Shown: one piece after another, positions 34,670-45,535 of the stretch | Layout of the letters: the number at the start of each line of letters is the position of its first letter | Position numbering within the stretch: the stretch's first letter is position 1 | Assembly (NCBI GenBank): GCA_010015805.1 | Contig: ML978124.1 | Location: forward strand, 434,001-498,000 | DNA length: 64,000 bases | Reading direction: 5' to 3' | Source: Rhizodiscina lignyota | Lineage: Eukaryota > Ascomycota > Dothideomycetes > Aulographales > Rhizodiscinaceae | Position numbers and translations under genes: made by a program | The notes under the pieces: model-generated | Told to the model about the DNA's origin: nothing | What the model saw: only the letters and a program-made list of their open reading frames with translations | The model's database searches: none

Positions 34670-36073
34670 TCAGCCCGCAATATACTTCCGGATTTTCTCA
34701 TACTGCTGAATCTCTTCAGTGGTCGGCCTTCTTTCAGGACCTTGATAGCGGATCGGGTCCTGTCCAGCACATCGCCTCAAGTGAAAACGATGTGTTTGCT
34801 TTTCCGCATCGAGTACCTGGTACGAAAGCACGTCATACAGACCGTCGTATCTTAGGCCTCTTTCCGGACGGTAAAAGCTCTTCACAGAAGACAAGTTGTG
34901 ACTCCGGATAACTCGGACCGGATGCTTCGTGATCGTACCGTTCTCGTCAACTCCGGTAGCTGACTCGATCATCCGTTTGGTATTTTCTGTCATTTGAAAA
35001 TCTGCACCATCTGTGCCTGAGTACCAAATCTCATCTCCATCGTCCCGATCTTGATAGCCAGTGCCGCCGCTTAGTACAATGGAGTATGCACCTTTCCCGG
35101 AAGAACCAAAGATACCTCCTTGCGCAGCTCCATGTGCACCATCACGAACGGTGCACAATTGTGTTGGCCACCATTGGCCGTTTAAGAGGTTTCCTCCGCC
35201 GTAATACTGCGGATGCTCTCTGTTTGGGTAATCTTTTTTGATCCTGTCTGCGTTTCTTTTCTCGAAGTTGTGCTTACTAACCTTTCTACCAAGCTCAATT
35301 CCATCGAGAGGATCAGTATTGAATTTTGCTGCCGCCCACTTGTTGTACAGTTCACGCGCGTCTGCACGAATATCCCATGGGAAAGGCGTTTCTGACAAAT
35401 TCGCATCGAAAATTTGGGGCAGACCGGTAGTCTCGCTCAGCATGCGCACCTTCTTTAAGGACACGGGCCAAGATTTGTGGCCTTTATCGCCCATGTCCAA
35501 GCTGAAGAACATGATCGCGTGCAGCTCGTCTCGTAATTGGTTGAAAGTGTCCGGTGTCGCTTTCTGCGGGTCTTGACATGTCTCAATCAGACGCGGGATT
35601 CTGCTCAGACGGGTCGTGAGTGCCCGAAGCTCAAGCTTCTGTGTGAGCCTGTGCTTCAGATCGAGTTCGCGATACCATTGTGGCAACGTCCGGTTTGCCT
35701 CAGTGCTCTGAGGGGGACTTCTCGGGCCATCGATCGTCGCTTCTCTTGAAGCGCCATCTTCCAGGGGTACAGGTTCAGATGTCTTCGGCTTTTTTGTTAT
35801 TTTCAAACTCGATAGGTCCATGGGCCTTGGATTCTCTCTCGGCGTCGCAACAGATGCTGGTGTTCTCTCCTGTGGACTCTGCTCACGGCCCCGCTTAGCT
35901 CTGTTGGGTTGTGGCTCGGTAGCACCATGGTTCTCCCTCTCCTTCATCTGCTCCTGCCTCGCAATGGTCCTTTGCCTCTCTTCATATTCTTCCATCAACT
36001 TCTTCCGCCCAGCTTCATAGCGAGCTTCGAACTCCTCCCATTGTTTTTGCTTGATGGGATCGTCTTCATACAT
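34670..36073 (-). CDS. SRA-YDG domain protein (modified-cytosine reader)
   Basis: A single uninterrupted frame of 467 residues starts MYEDDPIKQKQWEEFEARYE. Residues 1-60 are a charged helix, 60-130 are disordered with TKKPKT-type basic patches, and about 150-260 form a helical segment. The C-terminal SRA-YDG domain (about 285-450) shows GGAYS-type core GAYSIVLSGGTGYQDRDDGD, NTKRMIESATG, PVRVIRSHNL and RPERGLRYDGLYDV. In UHRF1 and SUVH proteins this domain flips out and binds 5-methylcytosine. No RING, PHD or SET domain is attached, as is usual in fungi. The role in this organism is unknown; reading methylated DNA is inference. It is convergent with the SFR1-like gene. Confidence 0.88.
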   Translation of the reverse strand: MYEDDPIKQKQWEEFEARYEAGRKKLMEEYEERQRTIARQEQMKERENHGATEPQPNRAKRGREQSPQERTPASVATPRENPRPMDLSSLKITKKPKTSEPVPLEDGASREATIDGPRSPPQSTEANRTLPQWYRELDLKHRLTQKLELRALTTRLSRIPRLIETCQDPQKATPDTFNQLRDELHAIMFFSLDMGDKGHKSWPVSLKKVRMLSETTGLPQIFDANLSETPFPWDIRADARELYNKWAAAKFNTDPLDGIELGRKVSKHNFEKRNADRIKKDYPNREHPQYYGGGNLLNGQWWPTQLCTVRDGAHGAAQGGIFGSSGKGAYSIVLSGGTGYQDRDDGDEIWYSGTDGADFQMTENTKRMIESATGVDENGTITKHPVRVIRSHNLSSVKSFYRPERGLRYDGLYDVLSYQVLDAEKQTHRFHLRRCAGQDPIRYQGPERRPTTEEIQQYEKIRKYIAG

Positions 36074-37009
36074 AATGTGTATAGCTTTGGTGCTTCTGAG
36101 TTTATAAGTTAGTGGAGGTTTATGTAAAAGTAAATCGAATTCAGAGTCTTCCTTGAGATAAGTCCGACAACATCAATCCTTGAGGAACTTCGGTCCCGGA
36201 ATGTGCAAGCAGTCTCGGAGAATGAGAGGGGATTTAAGTTCATACCTTGACTTGAAGTGCCTTTCTAATCGGCGTGTTCCAGAGGTGTTTTGGCGTCAAG
36301 TTGCAATGCCGGGATAGGTCGAAGAACTTCAGAGTCGCGTGGTACACACGTACGTCGGTTGCTATCCACAACAAAGCTGCAACCTGATGCAACGCTTGGT
36401 GGGTGTTGTGACGTAATCGTGCCTATCCACTCGTCAAAATTTGGGCCAAGAGAAAAATAAGAGAGAAGAAAAGGAGGGTGTTGTTAATGTTATAAACTTA
36501 TGAATCGGACATCTGTTGCTCGTGCTATTGCTCTTCATACTCTGAATCGCGTGAAGAAAAGGTGTAAAAGAGTTGATATGTGATAAAACACATTACAAAA
36601 TGTCTTCTATAGAGTGCACGGAGGCAGGTTTAAAGCAGTAATGTATTGGGAAGTTTCATACTTGAGATTTAGGAAATTCACTTACCAACTTGAGTGCCGG
36701 TACCGAGAGCTATGTGCCAATTTCCTGACGAAGAAAAGCAGGCTGGCATTGGCCAGCCAAGCCGACCAAGATGTTGATGAGTTGAACTTTGGAATCAAAA
36801 AAAGTCCTTGTTGATGTGAGAAAGTTCGTGTGAGTTGATCAAGAGATCCAGACTTCTTAACACGCAATACTAGCGCTTCCTAATCGGGTTAGGGTAGGAT
36901 AGGATAAGCGGCTTTAGGCAGCCACGGCAGCGTCCCTTATTGCAGGTGGTTGCGAACGCGTTTTCGGTATAATATACTGCTGATGTGAAAGAAAGAGAAG
37001 GGGATTCCG
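36074..37009. other. Intergenic, nothing recognised
   Basis: Upstream region of the SRA-YDG gene and 3' flank of the PEP-mutase-like gene. It is A/T-rich with short frames only (for example 36614-36814 plus), none with motifs. Confidence 0.45.
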
Positions 37010-37789
37010 TCACCGGAGCCCTCCCTTTAAAAACTCTTCGGCTACTTCAACGGCCGCCTTCGCTCCAACGAACTGTAACTGGGGCCCAATGCTGCATCTT
37101 GAGACGCCAATTCCTGCCAGGTCTTTCACAGTTAAGCCACCCTTTGCCAACTTGACGCTGACATTCAATTGCCCATTGAACGCCTCTGTGAGCTCCATAA
37201 CCTCAACCGTGGTGATGCCGCCTCTCTCGCTACCGCCCAAGACGAACACATTGAAAGCCCCAGCATCTAGATAAGCCTTCCCCCTCGTGATCGCATCCTC
37301 AATCGTTCCGCCATGCATCAGCGTGTCTGTTCGCGCGTTGACAACAAAGTCCGGCACACCGCTCGATACTGATGCTCTGACTGCCCGTCGAATGCGCGAT
37401 GCTGCTTCGTCAATACTGTACAGCTTAGACGTCTGGGTATCAGCGTCGTCGAGATTGATGCCCACGGCGCCCAAGTCGATGATCTGCTTCATACCCTGCT
37501 CCAGCTGGTCTCCGTAGCCCGAACCAAATTCTATGCTGAGTGGTAAGTTGAAGTCACGCGCGATTCTGGCGACTACACGGCCCGCACGCAAGTTGGTGTC
37601 CATATCCAATCGATCAGGGGAGAGGCCTTGTGCCGCAGCCACTGAAGATAGAGATGTTGCCAGAGCTTGGCACGACCCAATTGATGCGATAGCTCGTGCA
37701 GTGATGCCGTCGTAGACATTCGCTAGCAAGAGAGGTTGGCCAGGTTTGTGTAGGTCGCGGAAAGACTGAGCAAGCTCGTTGAGAGCCAT
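37010..37789 (-). CDS. PEP mutase / isocitrate lyase superfamily enzyme
   Basis: A single-exon gene of 259 residues, the typical size of this TIM-barrel family. It begins MALNELAQSFRDLHKPGQPL and shows LLANVYDGITARAIASIG, GAVGINLDDADT, VVNARTDTLMHGG and the C-terminal GGLTVKDLAGIGVSRCSIGP. Family members cleave or form C-C or P-C bonds of 2-oxo acids with a bound magnesium ion (PEP phosphonomutase, oxaloacetate hydrolase, methylisocitrate lyase). The usual acidic metal site before GYG (DxExGYG-like) reads SIEFGSGYG here, so one acid is retained as Glu and another is missing. Function is therefore uncertain. No signal peptide; likely cytosolic. Confidence 0.85.
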   Translation of the reverse strand: MALNELAQSFRDLHKPGQPLLLANVYDGITARAIASIGSCQALATSLSSVAAAQGLSPDRLDMDTNLRAGRVVARIARDFNLPLSIEFGSGYGDQLEQGMKQIIDLGAVGINLDDADTQTSKLYSIDEAASRIRRAVRASVSSGVPDFVVNARTDTLMHGGTIEDAITRGKAYLDAGAFNVFVLGGSERGGITTVEVMELTEAFNGQLNVSVKLAKGGLTVKDLAGIGVSRCSIGPQLQFVGAKAAVEVAEEFLKGGLR

Positions 37790-38587
37790 TGTACGGAATG
37801 CTCTAGCCGGTCCGGAAAACAGACCCGCTGATCAGTAATAAAAGAGGTTTAAATGATAAGAAAGCAGCAGCAAGGATACAGAAGACGTTTACACGAAGCG
37901 TGCGTGTTGTGGAGCGCGTTGGTCAAAAGAATCGTGTTCGTATGAGTGACCCAGAGACCACAGAAGGTTTGTGCAGAAGAAATATAGAAGATACCTTATT
38001 AGTCAGTTGCTACAAACGCCAATTAGTTTCGGAAGCTAGCCGGAATTTTCATGTGAGAGCTAATATTATGTGCATATTAAAAAAAAAGTGGCCATTCTGC
38101 TAAGTAATCCGTGGCATCGTAAGATCCATGCGTGGTATATACCCAAGATGGAAGGTGATCATTAATGCATCTTTTCAACCACCAAAATTGATGTTTTTTA
38201 TAATAGCGAATCCAAATGTGAATCTTCTTTAACTGTCAGCTACCTCGCTCTATGTAGCATGTGGACCGGTATCGTAACTTCCTGAAGACAGACGCAGGGC
38301 ACCATGATTTCTGCATGTCCAGGTCGCGGAACGGGATGAAAGTAAGGAATATTGAAGGTACATTGAACCGGTTTCTCCTTCCAAACCTTTGTACGTTCAA
38401 TGTTGTCGAGATGTACGGTCATTCTTTCTCAGTCTCGTCGTACGCAGTCTGTTTCGTTCAATGATAAACCGTTTCGTCCAATACACAATCTCCAAACTGC
38501 AAAGAAACATACACTGCATACTTGCGCCTTCAGCTACTTTGCAAGGATTTTCAAAGACATACTTTCTCTAAGAAATCATCTTCGAAA
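37790..38587. other. Intergenic, A/T-rich
   Basis: Between two divergent genes. A run of nine adenines lies near 38080-38089 and several ATTAT words are present. No gene is recognised. Confidence 0.45.
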
Positions 38588-38977
38588 ATGGCCAAATTAT
38601 CGACGTCTCAAACGTCAGCTTCAACGCCTCCAACAAGCCGGTTTCCTCAAGATACTCCATCCAACTCTCAGGCGCCGCTTTTATGCATTCCACCAATACG
38701 CGTTGATCATCCGCAAGAAATCACGATTGATATACCAGACTTCCAGAGCTCAAAAGCCGGTGTGGATTTTGACACCGAAGCGCAGACTTTGACACTCGAT
38801 CAGAATGAGGAAGACGATGAGACAACATCTACAATGGACTCCGAGCTATCAGAACTCTTCTCCGTATTACGCGATTTGTCAATGGTCTTTCTGGCTGTAC
38901 TGATGTGCCTGGGTTTGGCATTGCTGATGGTTTTGCGATACTGGATGGGAAGAGATGGAGTCTTTCTGGGTTCATGA
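38588..38977 (+). CDS. Small membrane protein, hypothetical
   Basis: A 129-residue frame from MAKLSTSQTSASTPPTSRF. Residues 1-75 are hydrophilic and Ser/Thr/Pro-rich, 76-95 acidic (NEEDDETTSTMDSELSEL), then one membrane span MVFLAVLMCLGLALLMVLRY close to the C-terminus. The layout is that of a tail-anchored or single-pass protein. I recognise no family. The organised composition supports a real gene, but length alone would not. Confidence 0.5.
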   Translation: MAKLSTSQTSASTPPTSRFPQDTPSNSQAPLLCIPPIRVDHPQEITIDIPDFQSSKAGVDFDTEAQTLTLDQNEEDDETTSTMDSELSELFSVLRDLSMVFLAVLMCLGLALLMVLRYWMGRDGVFLGS

Positions 38978-39291
38978 GCAAAGTTCAAATTTTGGGGTTT
39001 GGACTCAATGTTGGTATGGCGCTTCTGAAGGAGGAAGATGGACATTGAGGTGGATCCTGTCCGAATGAAGATGGGAACGCTTTGCAGAGATAAGAGGACA
39101 GCACGAATGAGGAAAGGAGGATCGTTCGGAAATTCCTTGGGTTAGAAAATTTGAATAGATGATGAGTTTGGTCAAAATAGGAGTTCAAATGATAGAAGTA
39201 GAGTCCAGTGCTGCCATCCCAAATGTGGTATCGTTCCCAATTTACGCCGTAATACAATTCAGTACCTCACTGTTCATTTGAGGAATTATGT
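38978..39291. other. Convergent short intergenic
   Basis: The 3' regions of the small membrane protein and the DUF7732-like gene; nothing further seen. Confidence 0.5.
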
Positions 39292-40197
39292 CTACAGTCC
39301 CCAGACGGCGAACAACACTGTGGCCACCATGATCCAATACCCAGACATCTCCGCAACAGTCTTGATGGCGCCGCTTGTAGTGCTGGATGACGCTGTTCCC
39401 TTGGGTAGCGTCCCATTGATCACAATCTTATTGCTGCCATTCGCGTCCGCCACATTGACCAATGACTTGTTCAGCGCCGCATAGCTCCCATTGCCAATTA
39501 TCGAATTCAAGTAGGTGCTGTTCGTATTGTCATCGCATCCACAATCCTGATTCTTCGCGCACAGACACTCCACATCCTTTGTCTGATTTACACCGTTGGG
39601 GAACGTCGAGTTTCTCGCGGACTCGTTGTGGAAAGTATAGGGATGGCTATACGGGTAGGAAAAGGCGCCGGCAGCCCAGATGCCAGGGAAGATGAGGAAG
39701 GGCGTCGCAAGGAAGATGGGATTAATTCCGCGCGGTGATCGGCCACCTGCAGCATAGGCAGTCGTCGCACCTCCGCCATAATAGCGTCCGCCAGCGAATG
39801 AAGGGCGAATGCCGGTTGTGCCGCCTACCGCAGCTCCGCCAGAGGAACCGGTACCGCGACCTGGAGTATGTCAGTGAGTAACTGAAGAGTTAGCGCTCAA
39901 GGAGGACGTACTCCCTGATGAAGAGGAGCCTCCTGAAGAGGAGCCTCCAGATGACGAGGAACCTCCAGATGATGATGAGCCTCCAGATGATGAAGAGCCT
40001 CCACTGCTTGTTCCGCCGCCACCCTTACCCCCTCCACCTTTGCGCTTGAACAGATCATTCAGGGATTCGACGGGCGCGTCGACAATTGAAGGCGCATAGT
40101 CACGGATAGCTATATCATTGACTTCGGCAGGGATGGAAAAGGTAGAGGATAGCGATGCGCTCGCGAGCGCGATTATTAATGTGTGGAAAATCTTCAT
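39292..40197 (-). CDS. Secreted DUF7732-like protein with Gly/Ser repeats
   Basis: Two exons (39912-40197, 39292-39860) join to 284 residues. Residues 1-20 (MKIFHTLIIALASASLSSTF) are a signal peptide. After a short pro-like region ending LFKRKGGGG comes a GGSSSS repeat tract, then the conserved part: RPSFAGGRYYGGGATTAY, RSPRGINPIF, a hydrophobic FLIFPGIWAAGAF, PYTFHN and CLCAKNQDCGCDDN. The C-terminal SGYWIMVATVLFAVWGL is hydrophobic and could be a GPI-anchoring signal or a membrane span. This layout matches a widespread fungal family known to me only as DUF7732; its function is unknown. The KR site before the repeat suggests kexin processing. Confidence 0.8.
39914..40018 (-). repeat. Coding GGSSSS minisatellite
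   Basis: Near-perfect 15-18 bp units encode GGSSSS or GGSSS about six times within exon 1 of the DUF7732-like gene. Unit-to-unit differences are mostly synonymous, so slippage is likely and length may vary between strains. Confidence 0.8.
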
Positions 40198-41867
40198 GGG
40201 TAGGTTGTCTCAGGGTGTTGTGGAGAGTTGGAGGTACAACGCGGTCAGAACCGAGAGTTATTGTATCGCAACGGCCGCGGCAATTGGAGTTCGATGGAAA
40301 TTTATCCGCAGGGCGAACATAGGGCGAATGTAAATGTCATGGACACGAAAGAGATGCCTGAGGAAGCGATGACATGGCGACGCCCCTCGATTAGGATACA
40401 GAAGGTGCTGAAGTTCTGGGGCAGCTTGGCACCATGGCGCAGTTTGATCATGAAATCAGCAAGCATGCTTCATTTCTTTGCCAGCCAATCAGCGTGCTCC
40501 TCGGTTCAACCCGAACGACGCCGGCAAGGCTGTCCGGGCGTATTTCGCATTCGCTAGTGGAGGAGGATCGTAAATGTAACCGGGTACATTCTGAACAGCC
40601 ACGATTCGTCTAGCAAAACTTTGGAAAAGCCCAACGAGCGGTTACTTAATGATGTTTCAGCAGCCGCAGTTGCCGGCCTGTGTCTTCTCACCAGGGATTT
40701 GTCCTGTGGCAGTATCGTACCGCCACCTTCCGCACTAGCGATCGTACTCGGCTATTCGATGGACATTGACGACCTTTCATGTGTTCGATGTGATGCGAGT
40801 TAATGATAAATTAGAAACTTACGATTTCGTCTGAACAATAGAGCTGATAAGTTTGCTGTGGTTGAGTTGAGCAAGCGCTATCTGGATGAAGTACTAACCT
40901 AACAGAGGCAGTGAGTTTAGACCGCTCCCCTTACCGGTGTAGCTATCGGCCGCTTGCCAGTCAGATTTTGGAGCCTCTTAGAGATCAAGCACAAACACGG
41001 AAGCTGTTTGCTTGAAGGCTTAGGCACGGGAGTAATACAGCTGACTCTCCGGTCATGGGGAGGCCTTGGAGACAAGGTCATTGAAATCGTGATGAGACCG
41101 CAAAGTAACTTAGCTACCCAGAGACCATCATTCAGAGTTGAATGGCTGATAGTAGCACTCCACACAATGAATGGCCAGGAACAATTCTGATTTGTGAATT
41201 ATGCTCCAAAGCGGCATTTTGGAAGGATGATTCATTCGACTTCGAACACGTGGAAATGAGAGAAGACTCCTGTTATTTTCTCAGAAGCTGTCATCTAAAA
41301 TTGAAAGATGAAGAGTTATGAATGAAAGGCCACGGTCGCTAAAGTCAAATTGGCATGCACATTGCGATGATATAGGTAGTCAATGGGACACAAAAAGTGG
41401 GTTTCCCAACCGGAGATGAATATTATATCGGGCCGATGCGCTCATTCATAGAACGCGACATCGGTAAGGTCCTCTCTCCTTCCAGCCGCGAGATATTTCT
41501 CCAAATGGGCAGCTGAAATGAAGAGAGAAGAAACAGGTTCTGGTTCCGAAACGCAATCGGCACGAAGATGCGCCAGCTATGATCAGTGTGGCTGCATCCT
41601 TTGGAGTTGTAGTAGTTGGGGATCGAGGTCGCCCGCACCGATTTCCACATTCCGTTACGCTCGCGCAGAATTCCTTCGTCGTCACCTTCGTCTGGCGACC
41701 GCCGCGCAATTCAACGACATCCCATTGGTTTCTGGAGAAGTAGCTGAAAGGAAGACTATTGCTATGGCAAGTATATTAATTAACCCAAGCTCTCTTGAAG
41801 TCCTCGTTTCGTATTCAACCACCTTTCTCTCAATCTATTCGTCTCCTGTTAATTGCTTCTTCCCATC
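40198..41867. other. 1.7-kb divergent intergenic region
   Basis: Between the DUF7732-like gene and the CYP505 gene. Only short frames without motifs are present (for example 40621-40803 plus, 41446-41709 minus). A pyrimidine-rich leader precedes the CYP505 start. Confidence 0.4.
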
Positions 41868-44800
41868 ATGACAGAACCAATACCGGGCCCAAGGGGCTAT
41901 CCCATCATTGGAAATTTGCTGGATGTCCAGGCTGAAGTCCCTCTCCACGCCCTGGAGCGTCTTGCAGATATTTACGGGCCTCTCTTCAAATTCAAGGTCG
42001 GCAGCCATGAACGCGTCGCCACCGGCAGTTTCGAGATTTTCGATGAGCTTTGCGACGAAACGCGATTTTGGAAGGTACCTCCAAGGGCCTTGCAATCATC
42101 AGATGGACAACGGAGGGCCGTTGGCCTTTTCGCGTCTCCATCTGAGAAGAACGAAGATTGGGGACAAGCGCACCGAATACTAATGCCTGCTTTCGGGCCA
42201 ATCGCAATCGAATCGATGTTTAATGGTAAGCTCCACTCTCAAACTACAGCATAGTGCATTCGATCACACTAACATTCAATAGAGATGCACGACATTGCCA
42301 GTCAGCTAATTCTCAAGTGGGCGAGAAAAGGATCCGATTACAAAATCCCGGTTTCTGGTGACATGTCTCGACTCACACTTGACACTATCGCTCTCTGTGC
42401 CATGGATTTCCGCTTCAATTCATTTTACCAAGATGAACTGCATCCGTTTGTTCAAGCAATGAACAATGTTCTAGCGAACAGAAGCAATGCTGTTCAGTTA
42501 TCGGGTATCATTTCGAGGTTGCTACCCTCCCACACAGAACAATTGAAGAAAGATTCTCTTTATCAGAAGAAGGTATCTCAAGATTTGGTGCAGTACCGGC
42601 GCGATCATCCGACGGATAAAAAGGACCTCCTCAATGCAATGATATATGGGAAGGATCCGAGGAGTGGCCAAACAATGAGAGACGAGTTGATCGCGGCTAA
42701 TATGCAAACGTTCTTGGTTGCCGGTATGCAAGAGGAGCTGTGAGCATTGATTTAGAAGCTAATTAGCTTTACAGGACATGAAACGACATCGGGCCTTCTA
42801 TCGTTCGCGTTTCTATTAATGCTCAAGAATCCTTCGACCTATTTCGCTGCCCAACAGGAAGTCGACCGAGTCATCGGTAAAGGCAAAGTAGAGGTTAAAC
42901 ATCTCAACCAGCTCAAATACATCAATGCTCTTCTTCGCGAAACTTTACGCTTAACTCCCACGGCGCCGGCGATTACGAGAAGTGTGAGGCCTGAGAACAA
43001 GGAAGAAATCCCAACGGTGGGCGGCGGGAAATGGGCAGTGCCGAGAGATGGTGCTGTCATATGCCTTCTTGGCAAGATCCAGCGAGACCCAAAAGTGTGG
43101 GGCGATGATGCGGAAGAGTTCAAACCAGAGCGCATGATAGATGAGAAGTTTGAGAAGATCCCGAAGAATGCTTGGAAGCCATTCGGAACAGGACTTAGAG
43201 CCTGTATAGGTCGTGCCTTTGCCTGGCAAGAGGCAGTCCTTGCTGTGGCCTTGATTCTCCAGAATTTCGACCTCTCACTCGACGATCCCAAATATGAGTT
43301 CAAAGTCGTCCAAACGCTAACAATCAAGCCAAAAGACTTCTTCATGAGAGCAAAACTCAGGCCTGGAATCGTTGCTACTCAACTTCAAGAGTCTCTCATG
43401 GCCTCGGCACCAACTGATCTTAGCCCTCACGAACATGCGAGCAAGCCTGGAACTCAAGACCCGCACGCTGGCAAGATAAGGATACTGTATGGCTCAAACA
43501 CCGGGACTTGCCAGTCACTCGCTCAGAAGTTAGCTTCGCAAGCCAAATCGGCCGGCTCTGAGGCATCTGTGGAGGATATGGACTCGATGATAGGCAGTCT
43601 ACCAAAGGACCAGCCTGTTGTAATAATCACAGCATCATATGAAGGCCAACCTCCCGACAATGCCGCCCGGTTCGTCGCTTGGTTAGAATCGCTTGAGGAC
43701 AAGAAGGCTTTTGAGGGAACCAAATTTGCCGTTTTCGGATGCGGCCACAGCGACTGGCGGACCACATTCTTACGGATACCGCAGCTTGTCGACAGCAAGT
43801 TGGCTGAACTCGGTGCTTCACGTATCACTGCCATGGGAAGCACAGATGTATCGAAAAACAACATCTTTGATGATTTTGAAACGTGGGCGGAGAAGGAGTT
43901 ATGGCCCGTAATGCCAGCTGTTTCTGGATCACAGCCAGTATCGATGACAGAGTCGGTGAAGCTACCAGACTTGATTGTCGAAACAACTGCCCAACGCCGT
44001 GCCGCGCACCTCAAGCAAGATTTGCAGTACGGTACGGTCGTCGATGTCAAGCGGCTCACAGCATCCACTCAACGCGAGAAACGGCATATTGAGATTGAGC
44101 TGCCTGAGGGCATGACATATCAAGTCGGAGACTACCTCGCGGTGCTTCCACTGAACCCAGATGATAGCGTAAAGAGGGTGATGAAGAGGCTTGGTCTTCC
44201 AGCAGATGGAGTCCTGACTATTCGCGACGCGGGACCAACGATACTTCCAACGGAGGCACCAATTATGTTGTTCGGGGTACTTAAAGGCTACGTTGAATTA
44301 TCACAGCCTGCAACACCGAGAGTATGCTCATATCAGACCAACCCTCCGATAGAATAATATTGCTAACTCAACTGAAATAGGATGTTGCTCAACTTGTGGA
44401 CCTGGCAGTGGATCCGGATGAAAGGGGGAAGCTGAAGGACCTGACTGATCCGGACATCTACACCACGTCGATACTCAATCATCGTACTAGCGTCATTGAT
44501 CTCCTCGAACGCTGTCCTAGCATTCAAATCTCTCTTGCTCAGCTCCTCACGATGCTGCCTCCACTCAGACCACGACACTACTCCATCTCCTCATCATCGC
44601 TCAACAAAGCATCCTCATGTACACTCACATATTCTGTCATCGACGAGCCTGCTATGTCCAACAGCGATGAGCATTTCGAAGGCATCACAAGCACTTATCT
44701 TCGCGACCTCAAGCCTGGCGACCGCATACTCGTCTCTGTTCGGTCCACAAACAAGCAGTTCCGTCTTCCAACTGACCCGGAGAAGACACCAATCATGATG

Positions 44801-45262
44801 GTTGCGGCGGGCTCGGGCATCGCGCCTTTCCGTGGGTTTATCGAGGAGCGCGCAGTTTTGATCAAGGAAGGGAACCGCAAACTTGCTAAAGCCCTGCTCT
44901 TCTTCGGCTGCCGCTCTCCCACGGCAGACTGTATGTACAGAGACGAATTCGACGAATGGGTCAAGATTGGTGCCGTCGATGTTCGATACTGTTTCAGCCA
45001 GGACCCAGCGCGCAGTGAAGGCTGCAAGTACGTCCAGGATCGGATGTTGAAGGACAGACAGGATATTTATGATCTGTGGGACGGAGATGCGAAGTTTTTC
45101 GTCTGTGGCACGAAGAATGTTGCCCACGAAGTTGCTCGGGTGGCAAGGGAATTGGTGAAGGGGAAAGCCGAGGCGGAAGGCAACAAGGTGAGTGACGAAG
45201 AGGTCGACGAGTGGATCAAGGAGAAGAGGGGTGAGAGATTTGTTAGTGATGTATTCTCATGA
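41868..45262 (+). CDS. CYP505-type self-sufficient P450-reductase fusion (fatty-acid hydroxylase)
   Basis: Four exons (41868-42225, 42283-42723, 42775-44321, 44381-45262) join to 1,075 residues, the normal CYP505/P450foxy length. The P450 part (about 1-460) has IPGPRGYPIIGNLLD, oxygen-binding AGHETTSG, ExxR in LRETLRL, and the heme loop FGTGLRACIGRAFAW with Cys410. A flavodoxin domain begins at ILYGSNTGTCQSLA (about 500), and the FAD/NADPH reductase part carries RPRHYSISSSS, VAAGSGIAPFRGFIEER and FFVCGTKNVAHEV. Like P450BM3 it should hydroxylate fatty acids near the omega end using NADPH without a separate reductase. There is no N-terminal membrane anchor. All key motifs are present. No neighbouring genes suggest a secondary-metabolite cluster. 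Confidence 0.96.
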
Positions 45263-45535
45263 CCGTATACTTTATTCAATGTGGACTGCGGTAATAATCT
45301 AATGTATCATAAACACCTATTCCGTAAGTTGTATTCGTTGTAGCAGCTTGCGCTGTACCTCTATGCAGTAATTCATTAAGTCACCCCGCTGACCTTATTC
45401 TGCCAACCTTACACTATATGCAGAACGTCATGAAGTTGTGCGGTTGACTCTCTTCCATCCAGATTGAATTGTATACAAAGGCAAGATGCTCAAATCAAAA
45501 CACTTCTATGAGGCAAAACAACAATGATATTCAAT

